DNA of 64,000 bases from positions 62,001 to 126,000 of the forward strand of contig CAWDDW010000002.1 of assembly GCA_963801185.1 (NCBI GenBank). The letters are read 5' to 3'. Under the pieces are notes generated by a model, which ran no database searches, had not been told where the DNA came from, and was given only the letters and a program-made list of their open reading frames with translations. The DNA comes from Palsa-601 sp963801185 (GTDB taxonomy: Bacteria; Actinomycetota; Acidimicrobiia; Acidimicrobiales; Bog-793). Shown here in pieces: positions 32,392 through 39,404 of this stretch (position 1 is its first letter; each line of letters opens with the position of its first letter). A program made the position numbers and the translations under genes.

Positions 32392-32748
32392 TCAGCGCAG
32401 ATCGGCTTCGCGGTAGACCTCGACGATCGGAGGCTCGGCGAGCAACGAACGCCACCGGGCGAGGAACTCCGCCATGGTGGGATCTGACTGAATCCGGTGA
32501 TCATCTTGACGGTAGGTGCACTCGTCGATGTACTCGACCAACTCGACGAAGCGTTCTGGGTCGGCCTCATCTGAGAGGAGGTGAACCCGAATACCGCCAG
32601 GAGACTCGTAGAAGGGAATCGCCTCGCGCAGAAACGAGCCGAACTCAGCCTGGCAATCCTCGGCGACTCGAATGCGAAGGTGAACGAAGACGGCACCCCG
32701 CCACAGGTCGCCGACGGGGGAGCTCATCAGTGTCATCGTGGCATGCAT
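32392..32748 (-). CDS. Antibiotic-biosynthesis-monooxygenase-like (ABM) domain protein
   Basis: A ferredoxin-like single-domain protein of about 118 residues: AVFVHLRIRVAEDCQAEFGS, GGIRVHLLSDEADPERFVEL and YIDECTYRQDDHRIQSDPTM follow the ABM pattern of strand, helix, two strands and helix, ending with EPPIVEVYR. Such proteins are cofactor-free monooxygenases or simply stress-related small dimers; the role here is unknown. The start is uncertain (ATG 32748, 32736 or 32727). Divergent from a cupin gene with almost no intergenic space. Confidence 0.7.
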   Translation of the reverse strand: MHATMTLMSSPVGDLWRGAVFVHLRIRVAEDCQAEFGSFLREAIPFYESPGGIRVHLLSDEADPERFVELVEYIDECTYRQDDHRIQSDPTMAEFLARWRSLLAEPPIVEVYREADLR

Positions 32749-32777
32749 CTCGTCTGAGGACGAGCGATGCTTCCCCC

Positions 32778-33149
32778 ATGGAAGTCGACGGAGACGAACC
32801 AGCACCTCAGGTGTTCGACGTTCTTCGTGGTGATGCGCTCGAGACCCGTTCGGTCCAGTTCGGGGACGTCGGCACCTTGTTCTCCGGTGATGGGATCGAG
32901 TGTGTGTGGGTCCGCAAGCTTGACGAAATGATCGACCCGGACTGGTTCCAGCCTGACGTGGCCGATGTCATCGTCGTCATCCAGGGTCGCCTGAAAGTCG
33001 AGTTCGAGTCCGAGCGTCACGCCGACAGGGTCGTGGACCCGGGCACCGTGGTCGTGCTACCGGCGGGAGTTCGATGTCGCGCCTACCGATGGCCACGAGA
33101 CGCTCACGAAGCGACGATCTTCGTAGCCACCTACGCGACCGGTATGTGA
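32778..33149 (+). CDS. Cupin-domain protein
   Basis: A 123-residue cupin: VWVRKLDEMIDPDWFQPDVA, DVIVVIQGRLKVEFESERHA and VDPGTVVVLPAGVRCRAYRW give the two cupin motifs, but several metal-binding His positions are replaced (QPD where HxH is usual), so metal binding is doubtful. Function unknown. ATG 32778 is used. The longer open frame upstream is a shadow of the ABM gene. Confidence 0.75.
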   Translation: MEVDGDEPAPQVFDVLRGDALETRSVQFGDVGTLFSGDGIECVWVRKLDEMIDPDWFQPDVADVIVVIQGRLKVEFESERHADRVVDPGTVVVLPAGVRCRAYRWPRDAHEATIFVATYATGM

Positions 33150-33205
33150 ACGCAGGCTGCCGGAATCCTCCGCCCGCAGCACGGCAATCTCCGACGGCAT
33201 GACAG

Positions 33206-33865
33206 GTGAGACAGTCTGGTGTCGTGAAGGCTTCATCGGCGCCAGTGGCGCCTTGGAATCACAACATCCAATACCACCCCCTTGTGGTCCGATCGGTTCC
33301 TAGCAAGTGCAGGTCCGCCCTAGACATGGGCTGCGGGGAGGGCGTCCTGGTGCGCGAGCTGGTGCGCGTTGTGCCCTTCGTTGTCGGACTGGATCGAGAC
33401 CGGCCGAGCCTCCAATCTGCCCAATCGCACGGTGCCGTCGGGTCCAGCTTCGTGGCGGGCGACATGCTGGCGAGCCCGTTCCCTTCTGCGACCTTCGACA
33501 TGGTCACCTCCGTCGCGTCCCTGCACCACGTCGACGCGGTGGCCGGGCTTGAAGAGATGGCCAGGCTGCTAGCGCCCGGTGGGGTACTCGTCGTGATCGG
33601 TCTCGCCCGAGGCCGGTACCCGACGGACCTGCCAATCGAGATCGCCGCCTTCGCGGCGACGCGCGTCCACCGATGGCGAAAGGGGCAGTGGGAGACGACA
33701 GCGCCGAAGATGTGGCACCCCGCGATGACCTTCGCTGGGATGCGCAAGGCGGCCGCCAAGGCTCTTCCCGGCGTTCACTACCGGCGTCACCTGTTGTGGC
33801 GCTACTCCCTCGTGTGGGTCAAACCGCTCGCTGGCCAGACTTGCAAGCCACCTCTTGATAGGTAG
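33206..33865 (+). CDS. SAM-dependent methyltransferase
   Basis: A 219-residue class I methyltransferase: ALDMGCGEGVLVRELV (motif I), VGLDRDRPSLQSA (motif II), FDMVTSVASLHHVDAVAGLE and MARLLAPGGVLVVIGLARG (motif post-III). Its C-terminal part (WETTAPKMWHPAMTFAGMRK and RHLLWRYSLVW) is seen in many uncharacterised actinobacterial methyltransferases. The GTG at 33206 or 33221 may be the start. Substrate unknown. Lone gene after the cupin. Confidence 0.87.
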   Translation: MRQSGVVKASSAPVAPWNHNIQYHPLVVRSVPSKCRSALDMGCGEGVLVRELVRVVPFVVGLDRDRPSLQSAQSHGAVGSSFVAGDMLASPFPSATFDMVTSVASLHHVDAVAGLEEMARLLAPGGVLVVIGLARGRYPTDLPIEIAAFAATRVHRWRKGQWETTAPKMWHPAMTFAGMRKAAAKALPGVHYRRHLLWRYSLVWVKPLAGQTCKPPLDR

Positions 33866-34006
33866 CCGAGGACGCTGGCAGCGCCCCGACCCTACCCAGT
33901 CCTACGCAGTCGGCCGCATTGTCATGAGGCTGAAGCTGCGCGACCGGGCACAGGCGGTGATCCTGGCGTACGAGTCCGGCCTCGTGAGTCCAGGCGGGTG
34001 ATGACT

Positions 34007-34072
34007 AGTGACCGGAAACCAGTCACTCGTTACCTGTCGCTAATTACTGGTGAACGGGAACCAATGACTCAT
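34007..34072. repeat. Imperfect direct and inverted repeats downstream of the stress-protein gene
   Basis: AGTGAC (34007) and GTCACT (34022-34027) form a 9-bp dyad with one mismatch. The segment GTGACCGGAAACCAGTCACT recurs as GTGAACGGGAACCAATGACT 42 bp later. Could act as a terminator of the minus-strand universal stress gene or as a pair of protein sites; no match to a known site. Confidence 0.35.
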
Positions 34073-34114
34073 GAGCAGTGGAGTGTCGTCGCGACGAGGG
34101 TCAGCGCTCGCGCC

Positions 34115-34552
34115 TCACTTGTCGCCTACCACGAGCACGGGACAGCGACTGTGGCGAACCAGGTGCTCTGTCACCCCGCCAACGCGCGGGTGCAATGCGC
34201 GATCGAGGCCGTGACGCCCGACGACGACAAGGTCGAAGCCGTGATCGTAGGCATATTGGCTGAGCGCGGTAGCGGGATTGTCCGCCTCGATCGCCTCGTT
34301 CCGCATGCGAAGGCCGAGCGGCAGGGCTGCCTGCTTCGCGCTCGCCTCCATCTCCTTCAAGACCTCGCGACGCCGCTCGGCCATCTCCTCCTCGACCTCG
34401 TCAGTCGCCTCTGCATGCGGGTGCCGCTTCAGCACCGCAAGAACGACGACCTCGGCTCCGATCTCGTCGGCGAGGTGCGCCGCGGCGCGAAGCGCATGCT
34501 GGGCGTCTCTCGAGCCGTCCCACCCAACGATCATGCGGCGGAAGCTCGTCAC
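34115..34552 (-). CDS. Universal stress protein (UspA family)
   Basis: A 145-residue UspA-fold protein: MIVGWDGSRDAQHALRAAAH at the N-terminus, GFDLVVVGRHGLDRALHPRV and the ATP-binding-type GGVTEHLVRHSRCPVLVV at the C-terminus. The G-2x-G-9x-G(S/T) ATP-binding pattern is partly kept (GRHGLDR...GGVTEHL). USPs help survival under starvation, hypoxia or oxidative stress. GTG 34552 with GGGAGG eight bases upstream is the start; ATG 34534 is possible. Confidence 0.92.
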   Translation of the reverse strand: MTSFRRMIVGWDGSRDAQHALRAAAHLADEIGAEVVVLAVLKRHPHAEATDEVEEEMAERRREVLKEMEASAKQAALPLGLRMRNEAIEADNPATALSQYAYDHGFDLVVVGRHGLDRALHPRVGGVTEHLVRHSRCPVLVVGDK

Positions 34553-34641
34553 GACGACACCTCCCTTGAGCCGAGCGCGTGTGCTGCCGACGTTACGCGA
34601 TGAAGCGCGTGTGGACGCGGGACGCCCGCTGGCTCACACGA

Positions 34642-34920
34642 TCAGGGCACCTCGTTCGTGTCGTCCATCTTCCAGGCCCAGTTGCGGAGCTCGAACGCCC
34701 TGCGGATGAGGGAGGAGACTTGTTTCGTAGCGTGGTCAGGTCGGGTCGCCAGCCGCTCGGCCACGAGCTTGCGGGCGGCGTTGAGAACGGCGACGTCGTC
34801 GCCGGACAGATCGGCGAGCTCGATGGCGGCCTCGTTGATGCCCTCGAGCGGGGTCGCGGCGAGCTCGTAGGCCCTAGCGAGCAACCGTTCGGTGCTCTCG
34901 GATGCGGTGCTCGAGGTCAA
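34642..34920 (-). CDS. Small helical hypothetical protein
   Basis: A 92-residue, almost entirely helical protein without cysteines: LLARAYELAATPLEGINEAA, IELADLSGDDVAVLNAARKL and SLIRRAFELRNWAWKM. No family recognised. The codon bias and clean amphipathic helices support coding, and antisense readings look poorer. Start TTG 34920 is the only candidate before the in-frame region ends; an internal TTG at 34884 is possible. Lies between the stress protein and the hydrogenase-like operon on the same strand. Confidence 0.55.
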   Translation of the reverse strand: MTSSTASESTERLLARAYELAATPLEGINEAAIELADLSGDDVAVLNAARKLVAERLATRPDHATKQVSSLIRRAFELRNWAWKMDDTNEVP

Positions 34921-35056
34921 TCTTCGATCTCGCTGGTCGTCACGGCATTCCCCGGCTCACATCCGATCGCGCTCTCGGTAGGAGCCATCAGCCCAGCTCG
35001 TAGGCGCTCGACGGCGGGCCCCATCGCCCGGCACCACGCTACTTGGGCGCCGGCCA

Positions 35057-37102
35057 TTACCGCAGCACCGCCACTACGGCAAGCACAGCCAGGAGAGCCA
35101 CGAGCATGTAGGCCATATAGGCATCGAGCCGACCGGACTGAAGACGCTTGGCGACTCCGGCCAGGCGGAGGAAGAGAGCCCTCGCCGGGCTGTAGACGTA
35201 GGTCTCCAGCGGCTCGACGACCGCGGAGCGCACCTCGACGTGCGGTTCCTCACCGGCCGAGTCAGCGTGTCCTCCGTCGAGGCCTGGTTCGATCGCGCCC
35301 GACGAGTGCTCGGCGCCGAGCACGTTGCCGAGCACGTGCCGGATGGAGTTCGCGTATCCGAAGGCGCTGTAGCGATCAGGCCCGGCGACACCCGCCGTGG
35401 CCGACTTCCATGCCGGCACCCGCCGCACTCGGAACAAGCGACCTCGCGACAGCACCGCCGCCATGAGACCGACGGCGATGAAGGCGGTCGGCATGACGAC
35501 GAAGAGCCAAGACGGCGAGAGGATCGAGAAGCTTTGGAAGACCGGTTGGAGGACCCATGGGGACTTGAGCGCCGAGGCCGTCGCCGAATGTGCCACGACC
35601 GGCGCGAGCCCGAGGGCGAGGTACCGGATCACCCATGGGCAGGCGGCCGACAATCCCAGGCACGAGGCCGCGAGGAGGAGGAGCCCGCCGCGGCCGGCGA
35701 CGCCCCCGTCGAGCGCGGAGGTGGCGCCCGGCGCCCTCTCGGAGCGCCCGAGGATACAGAGCCCGAGGAGCCGGACGAAGGTGAACGCGGCGACTCCTGC
35801 TGTCAGCGCCACGAGCGCGCCGGCAGTCGCCATGCCGAGGCGGAGGGCGAGGTCGTGCGCACGGAACTCCTGCAGGAGCGCTTCGAGCAGGAACCACTCC
35901 GATACAAAACCGATCGTCGGAGGCAGGCCGGCCAGTGTCAGCGAACCGAGGCCGAAAGCGGCACCGCTCACGGGGTGGCGCCGCCCGACTCCCCTGAGGG
36001 ACTCGAGGTCGTCGGTTCCTTCGTCAGAGGTGACGAAGGCTGCCGACGCAAACAGGCCGCACTTCGCGACGGCGTGGGCGAGGACCTGGAGGCTCGCTGC
36101 GAGGAGGCCTACCGCTACGAGGTCGCGGTCGCTCGTCGCCGCCCCAGCGAGGGCGACGCCATAGCCAACCGTGATGAGGCCGGCGTTCTCGACGCTCGAG
36201 TAAGCGATGACCCGGTTCAAGCCGGATTGGACGGCGGCGAAGGCGATCCCGACGAAGGCGGTGATGCCCCCGAAGACGAGCACCACGACGACGAGCCCGA
36301 TCGGCGGGCGGCCGAGGATGCCAAGGAAACGCCACAGCCCGTAAAAGCCGGCATTCGATGCCAGCCCGGCCATGGCGGCTCGAGCAGGGCCCTGCGCAGC
36401 CGGGTAGCCGACCGGCAACCACACCTGGAACGGCACGAGCCCCACCTTTGCTGCGAAGCCGACGATGACGAGGGTGAATGCGGCGTCATGGAGCGCTCCG
36501 GCCGGGCCGTGGCCGAAGGAGGAGAGTGTGATGCTGCCGCTCTGGCCCGCGAGGAGAAGGAACCCGAGCAGGAGTGCAGCCCCGCTCACCTTGCCCATGC
36601 CGAGTGTGACCCAGCTGGCCCGCGCCCCGGCGCGGTCCACACGGCGAGCGCCGGTGAGCACGTAGAAGGCCACGGTCAAGCTCTCCCAGCCGAAGAGGAA
36701 GGTGAAGGCATCGCCGGCGACGAGGATGACGGTGAGCGAGCCGAGCAGCAGCAAGTATCCCGCGCCGGTGCCGCGTCCGGTGACGCGTCCGGCCGGGCGG
36801 GCCCAGCTCATGAGACAGGCCGAGACGCACACCCCAAGGCCGCCCGAGAGCGTCAGGAACAAACCGGCCAGCCCGTCGAGACGGAGCGACGTCTCACCGA
36901 CGCCGAGGGTCGAGCCGAGCGAGAACGCCCCCTGCGGGTGGAGCACGCAGAGGACTCCCGCGGCTGCGACGAGCCCACTGCCGCACATGCCGGCGACGTA
37001 GGGAGCACGGCGCGCCCAACCGTCCCGCGGACCCCAGGCGAGGTCGGCGAACGTGCCGAGCGCCCAGACGACCAGAGCGGCGAGCACGAGTGCGCCGATC
37101 AT
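35057..37102 (-). CDS. HyfB/NuoL-like antiporter subunit of an Ehr-type complex
   Basis: A 681-residue membrane protein of the proton-antiporter (Mrp/NuoL/HyfB) family with about 14-16 helices. Conserved pieces: FLFGWESLTVAFYVLTG (the helix-5 glutamate), GKVSGAALLLGFLLL and GFAAKVGLVPFQVWLP (key lysine), YSSVENAGLITVGYGVAL and LAHAVAKCGLFASAAFV. The C-terminal region has ETYVYSPARALFLRLAG and a final helix, as in HyfB. It would translocate ions driven by the soluble arm. Its start overlaps the preceding gene stop (ATGA). Last gene of the five-gene run, whereas HyfB-like genes usually come first. Confidence 0.9.
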   Translation of the reverse strand: MIGALVLAALVVWALGTFADLAWGPRDGWARRAPYVAGMCGSGLVAAAGVLCVLHPQGAFSLGSTLGVGETSLRLDGLAGLFLTLSGGLGVCVSACLMSWARPAGRVTGRGTGAGYLLLLGSLTVILVAGDAFTFLFGWESLTVAFYVLTGARRVDRAGARASWVTLGMGKVSGAALLLGFLLLAGQSGSITLSSFGHGPAGALHDAAFTLVIVGFAAKVGLVPFQVWLPVGYPAAQGPARAAMAGLASNAGFYGLWRFLGILGRPPIGLVVVVLVFGGITAFVGIAFAAVQSGLNRVIAYSSVENAGLITVGYGVALAGAATSDRDLVAVGLLAASLQVLAHAVAKCGLFASAAFVTSDEGTDDLESLRGVGRRHPVSGAAFGLGSLTLAGLPPTIGFVSEWFLLEALLQEFRAHDLALRLGMATAGALVALTAGVAAFTFVRLLGLCILGRSERAPGATSALDGGVAGRGGLLLLAASCLGLSAACPWVIRYLALGLAPVVAHSATASALKSPWVLQPVFQSFSILSPSWLFVVMPTAFIAVGLMAAVLSRGRLFRVRRVPAWKSATAGVAGPDRYSAFGYANSIRHVLGNVLGAEHSSGAIEPGLDGGHADSAGEEPHVEVRSAVVEPLETYVYSPARALFLRLAGVAKRLQSGRLDAYMAYMLVALLAVLAVVAVLR

Positions 37103-37908
37103 CTCCCGCCCGCCTCCGGCAAGAGGCCGATCGCCGTCAGGATCCCGTGCAGCAGGGCGAACGGGCTCGGGGGCGAGCCGGGGACGAAGACGTCGACCGG
37201 AACGACTGTCCCGACCCCGTCTCGCGTGGCGTAGCTCGGGCCGATGATGCCGCCGCTCGCTGCATCGGTCCCTGCCGCTATCACGACCTTCGGGTCCGGC
37301 ATCGCCTCGAAGGTTGTCCGGAGCGGGCCGGCCATCGCGACCGAGCCGGCGCCTGTCACGAGGAGGACATCGGCATGTCTCGGGCTGGCGGTGAAGAAGA
37401 TCCCGAGGCGCTGGACGTCGTAGACAGGATTCATGAGGGCGGCCACCTCCCACTCCTCTGAGCCGTCCGAGCCGGCGTCCACATGGCGGATGTGCACCGA
37501 GCGGCGGAGGGCGCGGACGCGGCCAGCCAGATCGGAGCGCAGGCGGGTGAGTTCCTCGTCGGCCTCGTCGGCCTCGTCGGTCTCGTCGTGCTCATCCACG
37601 CCAGTGACGACGAGCCTGCCTCGGCCGATGGCCGCCACCTCGGGCGACGGTGCGAAGGCGAAGCGATCGGGACGGAGCGCGACGCAGCGGCCACAGAGGA
37701 TGCAGCGCCCGCGGTCGAGGTGCACCTCGCCTTCGCGCACCGCGAGCGCGCCCGTAGGGCAGAGCGCGACGAGATCGGTCCCTGCCGGAGCGGTCGGGCC
37801 GTCGAGAACCGTTACCGATGCCCGGAAGTCCGGGCCATACCCGTCGGGCCGCTTGGGGTACGGCGTCGTGAGGACTCCTTCGCGAAGGCCTCGGAGCACC
37901 CAGGGCAT
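37099..37908 (-). CDS. Ferredoxin-NuoB fusion subunit without proximal cluster ligands
   Basis: A 269-residue fusion. The N-terminal half is HyfH/NuoI-like but reduced to one probable [4Fe-4S] site: LCPTGAL plus GRCILCGRCVALRPD (the usual CP after the third Cys is RP). The C-terminal half (from about residue 140) is the HyfI/NuoB small subunit: SVHIRHVDAGS, AALMNPVYDVQRLGIFFTAS, PRHADVLLVTGAGSVAMAGP and VPVDVFVPGSPPSP. All positions that hold the proximal cluster cysteines in relatives are changed: the GCE site reads SDGSEE, GDCACSGG reads GTDAASGG, and PGCPP reads PGSPP. It cannot bind the normal N2-type cluster. Start ATG 37908 overlaps the large-subunit stop. Confidence 0.87.
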   Translation of the reverse strand: MPWVLRGLREGVLTTPYPKRPDGYGPDFRASVTVLDGPTAPAGTDLVALCPTGALAVREGEVHLDRGRCILCGRCVALRPDRFAFAPSPEVAAIGRGRLVVTGVDEHDETDEADEADEELTRLRSDLAGRVRALRRSVHIRHVDAGSDGSEEWEVAALMNPVYDVQRLGIFFTASPRHADVLLVTGAGSVAMAGPLRTTFEAMPDPKVVIAAGTDAASGGIIGPSYATRDGVGTVVPVDVFVPGSPPSPFALLHGILTAIGLLPEAGGR

Positions 37909-39353
37909 CAGCCGGCCACCCCCGCGATGTGCAGCCCGAGACTCGCCTCGATGAAGACGAAGTCGGTGAGGATGTCACCCCGGAACGCTTGGGGGAGCAG
38001 CGCGAGGTTGTGGAACGAGGCGGTGCGCGGCTTCACACGGGTGATGAGACCGCCGGTCGCCTCGACGAGGTAGACGAGCTCGCCTTGCGGTGCCTCCACC
38101 CATGCGATCCCGACCCCGTCCAGGAGTGGCAGCTCCGAGCGCCACGCCGGCTCTTCTCCCATCTCGGAGAGCTCGTCCAAAGCCTGGCGAGCGAGATGGA
38201 AGGCGCTCGTGATCTCGTCGAGGCGGACGAGCTGGCGGGCAAGGGCGTCGCCCTCGTCGCGCGACTCGGCGGGCTCGAAGCCGAGCAATTCGTAGGCGCC
38301 GTAGGGGCGTTCCACCCGGATGTCTTCGGCCAGGCCCGAGCCGCGCCCGACCGGCCCGAGGGCGCCGTGACGGGCGGCGACGTCGTGCGGGAGCACACCT
38401 GTGCGGCGCAGCCGATCGAGGAAGGAGGGTGTCGCCATGAGGGCGCGGGCGTCGTCGGCTATGGCATGGTCGAGCTTCGCGACGGCCGTGAGAGCTTCGC
38501 TCGTGCTGAGAAGTGGCGGAGCCGCGATGCCCCCCGGCACTACGACACCACGGCCGAAGCGATGGCCGCACAACCCGGCGCGGAGCCGCATCAGCCGTTC
38601 CTTGTGCAGCGTCATTCGAGAGTAGGCGACCGCTTGGCCGGCGCCCTCGGTGTGCCGGATCACGGAGTCGAGATGGTTTGCGACGCGCTCGAGCTCGGCA
38701 TGAAGGACGCGGACGAAGGTGGCCGCGGGGGGTGGGTGGGTGCCGGCGAGGGTTTCGAGCGATTGGCAGTACGCCATCGCGTGCGCGACCGAGGCGGCTC
38801 CCTCGACACGCTCGGCGAGCAGCACGCCATCATCAGGGCCGAGGTCGCCGAAGCGCCGTTCGATCCCGCGGTGCTTGTAATAGACGCGTGTCCGCAGGTG
38901 CGGGATGTCCTCTCCGTAGCTCTCGACGAGGTACTCGATCGACTCGAAGACGCCGGAGCGGACCGGGCCGTAGGGGATCGTGAAGAGTCCTTCCCCGGTG
39001 ACGTGCGCCGGGAGCGGCGAGGTGTCGAGCTCGAGGCGGGGCACTTCACCGGTCGCCCCTGGGCGGGGTCGCTGCGGTGCGTCGCCGGCCAGCGGGAGGA
39101 CCAGGGGGTCGAGGCGAGGATGGCCGGCCGGCTCTATGCCGAACAGATCGCGGATCTCGCGCTCGTACCAGGCGGCCGCCGGGACGAGCGGCGTGAGCGC
39201 GGCGTACTCGATGACGCCGGGTGCGAGTACGGCCTCGAGGACGTCGAGCGCGCCGTGCCTGGCGACGAGCGCCCGGAGGACCGTCGATCCTTCGTCCCGG
39301 GCGGACGCGATCAGCCCGGCGAAGCGACCGCCGGCTGCGACCCGGTCGGCCAC
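37908..39353 (-). CDS. HyfG/NuoCD-like large subunit lacking NiFe cysteines
   Basis: About 481 residues. The N-terminal NuoC-like part has AAWYEREIRDLFGIEPAGHP. The NuoD-like part has FTIPYGPVRSGVFESIEYLV, YYKHRGIERRFGDLG and HLDSVIRHTEGAGQAVAYSR. In hydrogenases the first ligand motif is RxCGxC; here it is ERVEGAASVAHAMAYCQSLE, with both cysteines gone. The C-terminal DPCxxC motif is absent as well (FVFIEASLGLHIAGVAG). It therefore cannot carry a NiFe centre. GTG 39353 is the in-frame start, but an ATG at 39408 overlapping the previous stop (ATGA) would be natural if one base were restored near 39385. Confidence 0.9.
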   Translation of the reverse strand: MADRVAAGGRFAGLIASARDEGSTVLRALVARHGALDVLEAVLAPGVIEYAALTPLVPAAAWYEREIRDLFGIEPAGHPRLDPLVLPLAGDAPQRPRPGATGEVPRLELDTSPLPAHVTGEGLFTIPYGPVRSGVFESIEYLVESYGEDIPHLRTRVYYKHRGIERRFGDLGPDDGVLLAERVEGAASVAHAMAYCQSLETLAGTHPPPAATFVRVLHAELERVANHLDSVIRHTEGAGQAVAYSRMTLHKERLMRLRAGLCGHRFGRGVVVPGGIAAPPLLSTSEALTAVAKLDHAIADDARALMATPSFLDRLRRTGVLPHDVAARHGALGPVGRGSGLAEDIRVERPYGAYELLGFEPAESRDEGDALARQLVRLDEITSAFHLARQALDELSEMGEEPAWRSELPLLDGVGIAWVEAPQGELVYLVEATGGLITRVKPRTASFHNLALLPQAFRGDILTDFVFIEASLGLHIAGVAG

Positions 39354-39404
39354 CGCCTGAGCAAGCCCGGCTGGCTCGAGTTCGGAGCGCGGTCGGCGTG
39401 GCGG

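Noticed and set aside
35240..37234. 664-codon open frame on the plus strand
   Set aside because: Antisense shadow of the HyfB-like gene; highly charged low-information translation typical of antisense frames in GC-rich DNA, no family motifs.
37103..37453. Upstream extension of the HyfB-like gene to 798 codons
   Set aside because: It overlaps the ferredoxin-NuoB gene in another frame; ATG 37102 with the ATGA overlap is the natural start.
37908..39353. Annotating the large subunit as a functional NiFe hydrogenase or formate hydrogenlyase subunit
   Set aside because: All four NiFe-ligating cysteines are missing, as are the small-subunit cluster ligands.
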